From assembly GCA_016712625.1 (NCBI GenBank), contig JADJQQ010000029.1, positions 62,001-126,000 on the forward strand: a DNA stretch of 64,000 nucleotides, given 5' to 3'. Made by a program: the position numbers and the translations under genes. This DNA comes from Candidatus Competibacteraceae bacterium (GTDB lineage Bacteria > Pseudomonadota > Gammaproteobacteria > Competibacterales > Competibacteraceae). The notes beneath the pieces are model-generated. The model searched no databases, had not been told where the DNA came from, and saw only the letters and a program-made list of their open reading frames with translations. Of the stretch, positions 52,171 to 61,225 are shown piece by piece (positions within the stretch are counted from its first letter, which is position 1; every line of letters begins with the position of its first letter).

Positions 52171-54345
52171 TTAGGCGCCAAAAGAACCGGAGATCCGGCG
52201 CGAACGCCCCTGAAGCAGGAAGCTAACCAGCAGCAACGCCATCAACGCCAAGCCAAACGACACCGCCGGTTCCGGCCCGCTGCTGCCACTGAAAACCGCC
52301 GCGGCAGTGATCGGCGCGGCCGCTTCGCCATAGGCGAGTTCGGTTGTGCCTTTTACCTGGGCCACTGGCACCGGTAACGTTGGGGTAGAGCCGGGATTGG
52401 GGTTGTAAATTTTCTCCGAGACCGCCACGAAGGCAGTCCACGGCGTCACCAGCGCAAATTTCAGCCCCAAATCGGTGATCCGCTGCTTGATCGCGTCCGC
52501 ATTGATCGGCTCCTGCCCCGACCGTTGCGAGCCGGTCGTCAATTGATATTGTAAATCACCGATCAGCGAACGCGCCCAAATGATCGGTACGGCGTCACCC
52601 TCGGCGCTACGTTCCGGCAATACGAGCTTTATCGGCAAGGTGGCCGGACGGCCCCGCACCAAACCGCGTACCGTGATCTCATGCGGGCCGGCACGGTTGT
52701 AGCGGCCCTGAACCCGTAGCGATTGCCCGGCAAATAGATCGGGGATGCGCTCAGGACTCAGCTCGCTGGCTTCCATGTCGCCCCAGTCGATTTGAATATC
52801 GGTCAACACCGGGGATTGCAGGCGCTCGGCCAAGTCGCCCGCCACTTCTTCCACCGCTTCGGTCGGGTCCATATAGCGAGCGAAGCCACGGCCGACGCGG
52901 CCCATTTCATTCAGTAAATAACGGTTAACGCCAGTGCCGACGCCGAAAGCGTACAGCCGCGCCCCATTCAGATTCGCTTTGAGCAGCGCCAGAATTTCGG
53001 CTTCGTTGCCGATATAACCGTCGGTTAGAAAAGTCACGATCCGTACCGCGCCCGCCGGCACCGCGGGAGCCAACGCCTGACGGATCCCGCTGCTCATCTC
53101 GGTGCCGCCCTCGCCCTGGAGCGAATCGGTGTAGCGGAGTCCCGCCTGAATATTCTGTGGCGTCGCCGGCAGCGGCTGGGTGGAAAATTCGTTAGCGGCG
53201 TCACTGAAACGGATAACGCGAAAACTGTCGGTGGGGCGCAGATTGCGTAACGCCGCCCGCATGAAAGCTTTACTGGCCTCGATTGGCAAACCGCTCATCG
53301 AGCCGGAGCAGTCCAGTACAAACACCATTTCACGGGGGGTAATGTCGGTGTCGGCCGGCGCTTGGGGTGGTTCCAGCAACAAGCTGAAAAAACCGCCACG
53401 CGGGTCGCGATAAGCCAGCAATCCGGCCTGGGTCCGCGTCCCGGCCAAGGTATAGCGCAATACGAAATCGCGGTTGTCGAGGGTGCGGCCAGTGGCCAGT
53501 TGCACTTCGGCCCGGCCGTGGTCGCGGGTTTGGGTATTGATCGGATGGGTGCGGCTTTCGATGGCGTTGATCGCCATGCCGGCGTTGAGATGGATCAACA
53601 GGCCAACGCGATCCGGGTCGATCTGTTCGGGCGCGTTCAATTCAAACACCGGTGGGTAAGCGGGTAATTGCTCCACTTCCCACTGGCCGTATTGCGTTTG
53701 GCTGTTGCCGGCGGTCGCGCCGCCCGCGGTTCCGGTCTGGGGGTTCCAGTGCTGGACGCCGCCTTGCGGGGTCGGTTCTCCCGGCGCGACGCCCGCCCCT
53801 TGCGGCTGATAGCGCGGTCCCACCACCAGCGGGATCACCAATTCGTAAGCACCGTCCACCCGCGGCACCGTCTGGGCGTATTTCAGCGTGACCTTGATCG
53901 GCAGGCCCGGCATTAGGTTGGCGATATTCTGGGTAAACATGTTCGGGCGGTGCTGGATCAGCAAAGCCGCGGCGCGACCTTCGCTCTTGGCTTTCTGGAA
54001 GGTAGCGCGGGCTTCCTCGATCCGCTGGATGGTGGCCCTAACCCGTTCGTCGCCGATTTCCAGGGTCATCGCATTGACAGCGGCGGTTTCGTTGAGCGGA
54101 AACAGGTAGGTGGCCTGAACCGCCCGATTCAGCGGATTGGCGAAGGTCTGAGTCACCGTCACCAACGCCACATCGCCCTGCACATCGGCGTCGATATCGG
54201 TCTTGAGCAGCGGAAAGGTCACGGGTTTACCGTCCACTTGCGCTTCGATCCGCCCGCCGAGATCATCCGGCACAGCGGCCGCCGCGGACCAAGGCAGCCA
54301 ACAGAACCCTACGATAACGATGAGAACAAACAGGATTTTTTTCAT
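52171..54345 (-). CDS. VIT/VWA-domain surface protein with PEP-type C-terminal sorting signal
   Basis: 724 residues. Signal peptide (KKILFVLIVIVGFCWLPWSAAAA), VIT domain about 30-165 (TVTQTFANPLNRAVQATYLFPL), then a Gly/Thr/Gln-rich linker and a VWA domain from about 338 with a complete metal site: DCSGSMS (345-351), Thr415 in GGTEMSSG and Asp442 in LTDGYIG. The C-terminal region holds Pro-Glu-Pro (691-693), a hydrophobic stretch of about 17 residues and a basic RSRR, the classical three-part exosortase signal. The adjacent upstream gene encodes the exosortase. Related proteins are the marine proteobacterial sortase targets and eukaryotic inter-alpha-trypsin inhibitors. Confidence 0.9.
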   Translation of the reverse strand: MKKILFVLIVIVGFCWLPWSAAAAVPDDLGGRIEAQVDGKPVTFPLLKTDIDADVQGDVALVTVTQTFANPLNRAVQATYLFPLNETAAVNAMTLEIGDERVRATIQRIEEARATFQKAKSEGRAAALLIQHRPNMFTQNIANLMPGLPIKVTLKYAQTVPRVDGAYELVIPLVVGPRYQPQGAGVAPGEPTPQGGVQHWNPQTGTAGGATAGNSQTQYGQWEVEQLPAYPPVFELNAPEQIDPDRVGLLIHLNAGMAINAIESRTHPINTQTRDHGRAEVQLATGRTLDNRDFVLRYTLAGTRTQAGLLAYRDPRGGFFSLLLEPPQAPADTDITPREMVFVLDCSGSMSGLPIEASKAFMRAALRNLRPTDSFRVIRFSDAANEFSTQPLPATPQNIQAGLRYTDSLQGEGGTEMSSGIRQALAPAVPAGAVRIVTFLTDGYIGNEAEILALLKANLNGARLYAFGVGTGVNRYLLNEMGRVGRGFARYMDPTEAVEEVAGDLAERLQSPVLTDIQIDWGDMEASELSPERIPDLFAGQSLRVQGRYNRAGPHEITVRGLVRGRPATLPIKLVLPERSAEGDAVPIIWARSLIGDLQYQLTTGSQRSGQEPINADAIKQRITDLGLKFALVTPWTAFVAVSEKIYNPNPGSTPTLPVPVAQVKGTTELAYGEAAAPITAAAVFSGSSGPEPAVSFGLALMALLLVSFLLQGRSRRISGSFGA

Positions 54346-54363
54346 GGATGGCGTCTCACAAGG

Positions 54364-55860
54364 TCAGAGTTTCACGGGCAATAAGGGTTGAGGATGGGTT
54401 GCGGAGGGTGATAGCAGAGTCAAATCAAGGGCTTGCCACACCGCGACATCAAAAGTTTCAGCGGCGCCCGCCGGCAGCTCCCAGGGCGCGATCCGTTCGA
54501 TCATCCGCCATGTCACGCCAGGGGCTTGTAGCCACCGCCAGATGGCCTCAGCAACGTGAGTCGTCCATTCCCCCCGCTCCGAGACATAGGTCACCGCCAC
54601 CCGCCAGACCTGCCCTTGCGGATCAATGCTCTGGTAAATCGCACTGGGAATGGGGCTGCCGGTCTGGCCAAGATAGCGCACCGTGTGGCCGACCCCAGTC
54701 AGGCATTCTTCGGGAGCATGGAGATGGCGCAGCGGCGCGGAGGTAGCCACGATCAGCAGGCCGTAGGGACCGTAGGCCGCCCGCGCCGCGCCGCCGCCAT
54801 AGCGGGTGAAATAGAGTCGTTCCTTGTCGGTGAGCGCGCCGGATTGGGCTGGGAAAACAGCGATCCGATCTGGCAGTTGGGGCGATGGCAGCGCATGAGC
54901 TACATCGATTGGCCGGGATGGGAGCGCGATGATTCCGGCGCACGCCGCCAGAAACGCCAGCCCGGCCAGCGGCTTGATGGCAAAGGGCTGAAATGCGCTC
55001 GAACCGGCGACCGCCGACGGGGCGGCTGGAACCGTGCCGCGCGCCCAAGCCAGCAGCGGTAACGCCGACAGCATGAGCGCGATCAGGCCGATAGCGCCAT
55101 GCCAGGGTTCAGCGAATACATCGATGCCGCCCAAGGCCTCGCGGTGCGCCAGACCCGCCGCCAGTGCAACGATACGCAAACTGTTACCTAGGGTAGCCGC
55201 CGCCAGCGCCAGCAGCGCGCCAACCGCGGCGCGGCCCCAGCTTGGCCGTGTCAGCACCGCCAGCACGATATAAAGCAGCAGCAGCAATAACAGTCCGCGC
55301 GTTCCGGAACACGGCAGATCGACCAGCACGATTTGCTGGTTCCACTGTAACTGAATGCCCTGGCATTCCACTGGAGCCGCTCCCAGCTTGAGCGCCGCAC
55401 AGGCTCCGGCCGCGGAAAGCTGCTGCAAAACGAAGCCGAAGCCGCGTTGCAGGATGCGCTCAAGCGGTAGCGCAAAGGCGAACAGCACCGCCAGCCAGCC
55501 AGGAGATAAGGGACGAGCGCGCCGTTCCAGTCCCAGCAGTAAGCCGACGGCATAGACATCGACCGCCAGCGCCGCCGCGCCGAGGATGTTGATGCCCAGC
55601 CATTGCCCCAACAGGCGCGCCAGAGCGGTTGATAACAACAACACCCAACCACTGGTCCGGCTAGAATCGGCGGTCTGTAACGGGCTGCTAGCGCTCCACA
55701 GCAGCAAACCAAAGGTCAGCGCCGCCATCCACAAACCGTAAGAGTCGTAGGCAGGATCGAACCAGGTTCCCACCAACCATAACAGGGGATGAATCGCCAA
55801 CAACACCAGCCCCAAGAGCAGAGCGGTGGGACCGAGTAGAGAAATCAATCGATAGCGCAT
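54364..55860 (-). CDS. Exosortase with C-terminal EpsI-like domain (XrtT-like)
   Basis: 498 residues from ATG 55860 (cggagtcc upstream; an earlier in-frame start at 55953 lies in the promoter region and is less likely). About eight membrane helices carry the exosortase triad: Cys184 in VLVDLPCSGTRGLL, Arg229 in LGNSLRIVALA and His254 in EPWHGAIGLI. After the membrane part, a soluble domain of about 170 residues contains HLHAPEECLTGVGH, similar to EpsI-like domains. The enzyme would cut and transfer the VIT/VWA protein whose gene starts 18 bp after its stop. The specific subfamily (XrtT-like) is from memory of the gene pairing. Confidence 0.85.
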   Translation of the reverse strand: MRYRLISLLGPTALLLGLVLLAIHPLLWLVGTWFDPAYDSYGLWMAALTFGLLLWSASSPLQTADSSRTSGWVLLLSTALARLLGQWLGINILGAAALAVDVYAVGLLLGLERRARPLSPGWLAVLFAFALPLERILQRGFGFVLQQLSAAGACAALKLGAAPVECQGIQLQWNQQIVLVDLPCSGTRGLLLLLLLYIVLAVLTRPSWGRAAVGALLALAAATLGNSLRIVALAAGLAHREALGGIDVFAEPWHGAIGLIALMLSALPLLAWARGTVPAAPSAVAGSSAFQPFAIKPLAGLAFLAACAGIIALPSRPIDVAHALPSPQLPDRIAVFPAQSGALTDKERLYFTRYGGGAARAAYGPYGLLIVATSAPLRHLHAPEECLTGVGHTVRYLGQTGSPIPSAIYQSIDPQGQVWRVAVTYVSERGEWTTHVAEAIWRWLQAPGVTWRMIERIAPWELPAGAAETFDVAVWQALDLTLLSPSATHPQPLLPVKL

Positions 55861-55924
55861 GGCGGGACTCCGGTAATTCGCCAGCGCAGTCTGCAAAGCA
55901 AGCGTGTGCGCTTCGTGGCGCACC

Positions 55925-55964
55925 GGTGCAAGGGTTTTGGAATGTTGGTGCAAAATCGGTGCAA
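55925..55964. promoter_or_regulatory. Four 7-mers at 11-bp spacing (OmpR-family box)
   Basis: GGTGCAA at 55925-55931, a weaker TTTGGAA at 55936-55942, GGTGCAA at 55947-55953 and GGTGCAA at 55958-55964, each separated by exactly 4 bp. Seven-base direct repeats with 11-bp periodicity are the known binding format of OmpR/PhoB-family regulators. It lies in the divergent promoter region between the exosortase gene and the OmpR-type regulator gene, 70 bp before the regulator's ATG, so self-regulation and control of the exosortase pair are the obvious inference. Confidence 0.7.
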
Positions 55965-56033
55965 GCGGTTCCGTGGCCGATATAAGCGCGTTAAGCTGTC
56001 AACCGCTCATGGCCAGCGTCAGATGAATCCTCC

Positions 56034-56720
56034 ATGCCCACCATTCTGGTTGTCGATGACGATCCCCACATCCGCGAAGTGATCGGCTTCGCCTTGCAAC
56101 AAACCGGCTTCGGTGTGGTGGAAGCAGAGAACGGCGAACAAGCGTTGGCGCGATTCCACGAGATGCGCCCCGATCTGGTGGTGCTCGATATCGTGATGCC
56201 GGAATTGGATGGCGCCGAAGTTTGCCGCGCCCTGCGTCGGGTCAGCACCATCCCCATCGTGTTCCTGTCATCGCGCGATGATGAGGTGGATCGCATCCTC
56301 GGCCTGGAGCTTGGGGGCGACGACTACGTCACCAAACCGTTTAGCCCCCGCGAATTGGTGGCGCGGGTGCGAGCGATCTTGCGACGCGGCAAAGGCGAGG
56401 CACAAACCGCGCCGGCGGCGAGTCACGAACTTAAACACGGCCGGCTGCGACTCGATCAAGACCGCTATACGGCTTGGTGGCAAGATCAGGAAATGGTGCT
56501 GACCCTGACCGAGTTCGGCATTCTACGCACCCTGTTGCGCCATCCCGGCAAGGTGTTCACCCGCGATCAGTTGATGGATGGCAGTTACGATGATTATCGC
56601 GTAGTCAGCGATCGCACCATCGACAGTCACATGCGCCGGGTTCGCGCTAAATTCAAAGCGTTGGGGGCCGATCCGATTGAGACTTTACACGGTATCGGCT
56701 ACCGGCTGGGACCTTGCTGA
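56034..56720 (+). CDS. OmpR-family response regulator
   Basis: 228 residues. Receiver: ILVVDDDPHIREVI, phospho-acceptor Asp52 in LVVLDIVMPELDG, Ser in IVFLSSRDDEVDR and Lys in GGDDYVTKPFSPRELVAR. Winged-helix output domain from about residue 125: LTLTEFGILRTLLRHPGKVFTRDQL and YDDYRVVSDRTIDSHMRRVRAKFK...GIGYRLG. Its stop is directly followed by the ATG of the kinase gene. It is divergent from the exosortase and should bind the 11-bp repeat box in between. Similar pairs accompany dedicated sortase systems in proteobacteria. Confidence 0.92.
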   Translation: MPTILVVDDDPHIREVIGFALQQTGFGVVEAENGEQALARFHEMRPDLVVLDIVMPELDGAEVCRALRRVSTIPIVFLSSRDDEVDRILGLELGGDDYVTKPFSPRELVARVRAILRRGKGEAQTAPAASHELKHGRLRLDQDRYTAWWQDQEMVLTLTEFGILRTLLRHPGKVFTRDQLMDGSYDDYRVVSDRTIDSHMRRVRAKFKALGADPIETLHGIGYRLGPC

Positions 56721-58355
56721 ATGCCATCGCGCCGCCGGCCCTGGCTCAAGCTGCATTACTTGTTGCTCGCGGTGAACCTGACCGTATTGTGGTTGCCGTT
56801 GTTGGGACTGGAGGCGCTGCGGCTGTACGACAGCGCCTTGGTGCGCCAAACCGAATCGGAATTGATCGCGCAGGCGGCCTTTGTCGCCGCCAGCTACCGT
56901 GCCGCCCTGGCGCGGTTGGCCCCCCACGCCCTGGCTGATCCAAGGTATGGAATACCGCTCGCCGCGCCCTGGCGAGAACCGCACGGCCGCCAAACCCGCT
57001 GGCGACCCCGCGCGGCGACGCTCGATTTGGCTGAAGATACGATACGCCCACCGCCACCGGAGACGGTTACACCCGCTGATCCACCCGATTCCCCCGCTCA
57101 AGCGGTGGGAGAGGAACTGCAAACCCTGTTGGTGGACGCGCAGATCATCACGCTGGCCGGCATTGCCGTCACGGATGCGCGGGGGACGGTCGTCGCCACC
57201 ACGGGCCCCAGCCTGAGGCGTTCGCTGCTCGCGTTCGAGGAGGTGCGGCGCGCCTTGACGGGCGAACCGGTCAGTTTGTTACGCCAACGGATTCCTGACG
57301 CCCCGCCGCCGGCGATTGATTCGATCAGTCGCGGCACGCTGCTTCGGGTGTTCGTCGCCGCGCCGATTCTGCAAGATCAGCGGGTCGTGGCGGTGGCTTT
57401 GCTGTGGCGCACCCCAGCCGCGCTTTCTCAGGTCCTGCATGGGAAGCGCTATCACCTGTTGCTGGCGATGGCGCTGCTTTTGGTCACGGTCATCTTAATG
57501 TCCGTTTTTACTTCGTTAACGGTGGTGCGTCCGCTTCAGGCGCTGGTGCGCCAAACGCAGCGCGCCATTGCGGGAGAACAAGGGGCGGTCACGCCCCTAG
57601 CCCGACCGGTGACGCGCGAAGTCGCCGATTTGTCCCGCGCGGTGGCGGCGATGGTGCGACATCTCGAACAACGCGCCGACTATATCCGCACTTTCGCGGC
57701 CCATGTCTCTCACGAATTCAAAACTCCGCTGGCCGCGATACGGGGCGCGGTGGAATTACTACACGATCATTGCGACACGATGACCGTGGCCCAGCGTGAA
57801 CGGTTTCTGGGTAATCTCGATCAGGATGCGGCGCGCTTGGAACGGTTGGTGCGACGGTTGTTAGAACTAGCCCGCGCCGATGTCATGCAAGCCTCCACCA
57901 CCAATCGCACCTCTCTCGCAACCGCCATTGAACGGTTGGCGACCCGCTATCAGGCCACGGGCTTACCGGTGACGGTGATCGAACCGCTGCCGCCCGCGGT
58001 AGTGGCGATGGCCGAAGAGGTGCTGGACTCTATCTTGAGCAATTTATTTGATAACGCCCGCCAACACGGGGGCGACCGGGTGACAGTCAGTGTCTCTTGC
58101 CCGATGCCTGAGGCTGGAACTGATCCATTCGCGCTGATTGAAGTCAGCGACAACGGTCCCGGCATGTCAGCCGCCAACGCGGCGCGGGTATTTGAACCCT
58201 TTTTCACCACCGCTCGTAGCCAAGGCGGCACTGGCCTTGGTTTGGCGGTGGTCAAGTCGCTGCTGGCCGCCCATCAGGGCGACATTCAGCTGGCGGACGC
58301 GCCAGCGGGAACTCGGTTCCAAATCCGTTTGCCTTTGGCGGTGACGGCGGAGTGA
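56721..58355 (+). CDS. Sensor histidine kinase of the exosortase locus
   Basis: 544 residues. Two membrane helices (about 12-31 and 246-268) enclose a periplasmic sensor of about 210 residues, partly rich in Pro (IRPPPPETVTPADPPDSP). HAMP follows at 268-320, then HisKA with His331 in FAAHVSHEFKTPLAAIRGAVELL, and the ATPase domain with NLFDNARQHGG, EVSDNGPGMS and GGTGLGLAVVKSLL. It starts immediately after the regulator's stop (TGA/ATG). The periplasmic sensor faces the compartment in which the VIT/VWA protein is processed, so it may sense surface or sorting status (inference). Confidence 0.92.
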   Translation: MPSRRRPWLKLHYLLLAVNLTVLWLPLLGLEALRLYDSALVRQTESELIAQAAFVAASYRAALARLAPHALADPRYGIPLAAPWREPHGRQTRWRPRAATLDLAEDTIRPPPPETVTPADPPDSPAQAVGEELQTLLVDAQIITLAGIAVTDARGTVVATTGPSLRRSLLAFEEVRRALTGEPVSLLRQRIPDAPPPAIDSISRGTLLRVFVAAPILQDQRVVAVALLWRTPAALSQVLHGKRYHLLLAMALLLVTVILMSVFTSLTVVRPLQALVRQTQRAIAGEQGAVTPLARPVTREVADLSRAVAAMVRHLEQRADYIRTFAAHVSHEFKTPLAAIRGAVELLHDHCDTMTVAQRERFLGNLDQDAARLERLVRRLLELARADVMQASTTNRTSLATAIERLATRYQATGLPVTVIEPLPPAVVAMAEEVLDSILSNLFDNARQHGGDRVTVSVSCPMPEAGTDPFALIEVSDNGPGMSAANAARVFEPFFTTARSQGGTGLGLAVVKSLLAAHQGDIQLADAPAGTRFQIRLPLAVTAE

Positions 58356-58697
58356 GCCGCTTCCACGCTGAATGACAGCCGACTAGATTAGTTCATAAGG
58401 GGAAACGGACCCCTAGCTCCGGCGGGTATTGAATCGCGGTGCGAGCCTAGGCCACGCCAGCGAACAGGCCATCGATAGACCGCGCTGGTTGGCGAGGCCC
58501 CTTGGTTAGCGCGACCGAAATTTTCTCCCGGGTCAGGAATTCGTGGTATTCGAGGGCGTCGATGGGGAGTCTTGTTCGGACATACGGTGGCCCGTTTTAG
58601 GAAAGAAAATGAGCTGCTATTCCGACAAGCCGGTCACCGCGCCAGCCGCTTTCGAGAGTAAACGCGCGGCCGGCGCGAGCATAAACTTTGTCTCCCA
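58356..58697. other. Intergenic region between convergent genes
   Basis: 342 bp between the kinase and dctA, which converge. Short frames here show no protein-like features. No clear terminator hairpin was found by eye. Confidence 0.45.
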
Positions 58698-60041
58698 TCA
58701 GGTTTTTGATGCCGCCGGCATGTGCTGATCGACCGCATCGAGTACCTGCTCGGGCTTCTCCGCGAGCGCCACCGTCTCGTTGTTAAGGACGGCCTTCATT
58801 CGCGCCGTATCCACATCGTTCGTCCACTTGGCCACCACCACGGTGGCCACGCCATTGCCGATCAGATTGGTAAGCGCGCGGGCTTCGGACATAAAGCGGT
58901 CGATGCCCAAAATCAGTGCTAGCCCCGCCACTGGCACGTTACCGACCGCCGATAAGGTTGCGGCCAGTACGATAAAGCCGCTGCCGGTAACGCCGGCCGC
59001 GCCTTTGGAGGTCAACAACAAAATCCCCAGCAGCGTGATCTCCTGCATCAGCGTCAGTGGGGTATTGGTGGCCTGGGCGATGAACACCGCCGCCATGGTC
59101 AGATAGATCGAGGTGCCATCGAGGTTGAAGGAATAGCCGGTCGGAATCACCAGGCCGACGGTCGATTTGCGCACGCCCAGGTTTTCCATTTTGGCCATCA
59201 TGCGCGGCAGCACCGATTCCGAAGAGGAAGTGCCGAGCACGATCAGCAATTCTTCCTTGATGTATTTGATGAATTTCCAAATCGAGAAGCCGTGATAGCG
59301 GGCAATACCGCCCAGCACCACAAAGATGAACAGCAGGCAAGTCAGATAGAAGGTACCCATCAACTTGGCCAGCGATGCCAGCGAACCGAGACCGTATTTA
59401 CCAATGGTGAAGGCCATCGCGCCGAAAGCGCCGATCGGAGCCACTTTCATGATGTAACCGACGATGACGAACAGGACGTGCGAGAACTTCTCGATCATGT
59501 CGAACACCAGCGTACCGCGCCCGCCAAATTTGTGCAGGGCAAAGCCGAACATCATCGCGATCAGCAGTACTTGCAACATTTCACCTTTGGCGAAGGCATC
59601 GGTGAAGGTGGTGGGAATGATGTTGAGCAAGAAATCGGTGGTGCTTTGCATCTTGCCCGGTCCGGTGTATTGCGACACGCTCTTGGTGTCCAGCGTGGCG
59701 GGATCGACGTTCATACCGCCACCGGGATTGAGCAGATTGACCAAGGTCAAACCGACGATCAGGGCGACGGTGCTCACCACCTCGAAGTAAAGCAATGCAT
59801 AACCGCCGGTCTTTCCAACACTTTTCATGTCCTCCATCCCCGCGATGCCGACCACCACCGTGCAAAAAATGATCGGGGCGATGATCATTTTGATTAGCTT
59901 GATGAACGCATCGCCAAGCGGTTTCATAGCCGTGCCGGTTTCGGGAAAGAAGTGACCGAGCAAGACGCCGATCACGATGGCGGTGATGACCTGAAAGTAA
60001 AGCGATTTGTAAAGTGGTTGTTTCTTGACGGGCTCGTCCAC
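58698..60041 (-). CDS. dctA: C4-dicarboxylate/proton (sodium) symporter DctA
   Basis: 447 residues. Typical DAACS-family elements: LGDAFIKLIKMIIAPIIFCTVVVGIAGM, the serine-rich hairpin VLGTSSSESVLPRM, VIPTGYSFNLDGTSIYLTMAA, second hairpin LTSKGAAGVTGSGFIVLAATL, and GIDRFMSEARALTNLIGNGVATVVVAKW. About eight membrane helices plus two re-entrant loops are expected. It imports succinate, fumarate and malate across the inner membrane. The C-terminal tail is acidic. Since the TRAP operon at 31 kb is dead, this may be the remaining dicarboxylate importer in this stretch. Confidence 0.93.
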   Translation of the reverse strand: MDEPVKKQPLYKSLYFQVITAIVIGVLLGHFFPETGTAMKPLGDAFIKLIKMIIAPIIFCTVVVGIAGMEDMKSVGKTGGYALLYFEVVSTVALIVGLTLVNLLNPGGGMNVDPATLDTKSVSQYTGPGKMQSTTDFLLNIIPTTFTDAFAKGEMLQVLLIAMMFGFALHKFGGRGTLVFDMIEKFSHVLFVIVGYIMKVAPIGAFGAMAFTIGKYGLGSLASLAKLMGTFYLTCLLFIFVVLGGIARYHGFSIWKFIKYIKEELLIVLGTSSSESVLPRMMAKMENLGVRKSTVGLVIPTGYSFNLDGTSIYLTMAAVFIAQATNTPLTLMQEITLLGILLLTSKGAAGVTGSGFIVLAATLSAVGNVPVAGLALILGIDRFMSEARALTNLIGNGVATVVVAKWTNDVDTARMKAVLNNETVALAEKPEQVLDAVDQHMPAASKT

Positions 60042-60199
60042 GCTGCTCTCCTCGGGTCTAGGGCTTTTCCAGTGGTTGATCAGGCGTTATCCATTCGGGC
60101 GGCGCCGGGCGGGCGGCACAACCGAACGCCCATCATCGTTGGGGGAAATCTCCTGTGGAATATCGCGAGCGGCCGGACGCGGAAGCTCGGCTATGGGTT

Positions 60200-61225
60200 T
60201 CAGTCCGCCGCCAAGCCTTGAAGCTGGAAGGCATGTTCCAGGTGCGGACTCATCCGCAGGTTCAGGCTGACACCCGAAGGCAAGGGTCGCATGAACCAGC
60301 GGCGATAGATCGCCCGGATCTCCCGGCTGCCCGCCAGCCGCTCGAAGGCTTGCTGGATGACCTTGGCGAACTCAGCGTCGTCATGGCGGAACATCAAAGC
60401 GTAATCGGCATAGGTGAGAAAATCGCCCACGATGCGATAGTCGGATTCGGCGTCGCGCGCCGCGATCATGCCGTGCAATTGCACGTCGTCGTTGATGAAG
60501 GCATCGGCTTTACCCGCCGCCAGCGCTTCAAACGATTGGTTGTGATCGTCGGTAAATAGGAACTGGATCGCGAGATTCTGCTGCTGAGCGATTTTAGGAA
60601 GAGTCTCGGCGTGGATGGTGCCTTTGGTGAGTACGGCGGTCTTGCCTTGCAGCCCGCGCAGCGACACGATGCCGCTGCCGCGCTTGACCAGCAGCTTGGC
60701 CCCGGTCACGAAGATCGTCGGTGAAAAGCCTAGGGTGAGACGCCGCTCCGTGCTGGCGGTGGTGGAGCCGCATTCGAGATCGACCGTGCCGTTTTTAACC
60801 AGATCGAAGCGGTTTTCCGGGGTGACTGGGACATATTCGGTTTTGAGGTCCTCCTTGTGCAGATGGCGGGCGATTTCTTCGACCACCACTTCACAGATGT
60901 CCAGCGAGTAACCGATGGGGTGACGCCGGGCGTCCAGAAAAGCGAAGGGCGGCGAGTTTTCGCGGTGGCCGACGCGAATGACGCCGCTGGTGTAAAGCTT
61001 CTGCAAGGTGCCGGAGAACGGCTCGACAGCCGGAAATTCTTTTTGCTGCGCCCGTGCGCTGAAGGCCGCGATCAGGCACAGGATAAAGAGTGCCGACGTA
61101 GGCCAGCGCGTGGAGGCGAATTTCCGAGCGGGCGAAAAGCACAGTTGGCGCGCTGGGGCGATGTCATTCAGGGTTGCCCGAATTTTACGGGCGTACGCAT
61201 AAACTGACCGGCTCCAATCACCCAT
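60200..61225 (-). CDS. Amino-acid ABC transporter substrate-binding protein
   Basis: 341 residues as the longest frame; a hydrophobic signal (RWPTSALFILCLIAAFSARAQ) ends near residue 60, so the real start may be later. The mature protein matches the family-3 solute-binding fold: TLQKLYTSGVIRVGHRENSPPFAFLDARRHPIGYSLDIC, DLVKNGTVDLECGSTTASTERR, GKTAVLTKGTIHAETLPKIA and FEALAAGKADAFINDDVQL, which closely resembles glutamate/aspartate binder GltI. There are no permease or ATPase genes next to it, so it is either an orphan binder or a signalling protein. Confidence 0.85.
   Translation of the reverse strand: MGDWSRSVYAYARKIRATLNDIAPARQLCFSPARKFASTRWPTSALFILCLIAAFSARAQQKEFPAVEPFSGTLQKLYTSGVIRVGHRENSPPFAFLDARRHPIGYSLDICEVVVEEIARHLHKEDLKTEYVPVTPENRFDLVKNGTVDLECGSTTASTERRLTLGFSPTIFVTGAKLLVKRGSGIVSLRGLQGKTAVLTKGTIHAETLPKIAQQQNLAIQFLFTDDHNQSFEALAAGKADAFINDDVQLHGMIAARDAESDYRIVGDFLTYADYALMFRHDDAEFAKVIQQAFERLAGSREIRAIYRRWFMRPLPSGVSLNLRMSPHLEHAFQLQGLAAD

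Noticed and set aside
58543..58728. Short open frame overlapping the end of dctA
   Set aside because: Overlaps dctA on the opposite strand and shows no domain.
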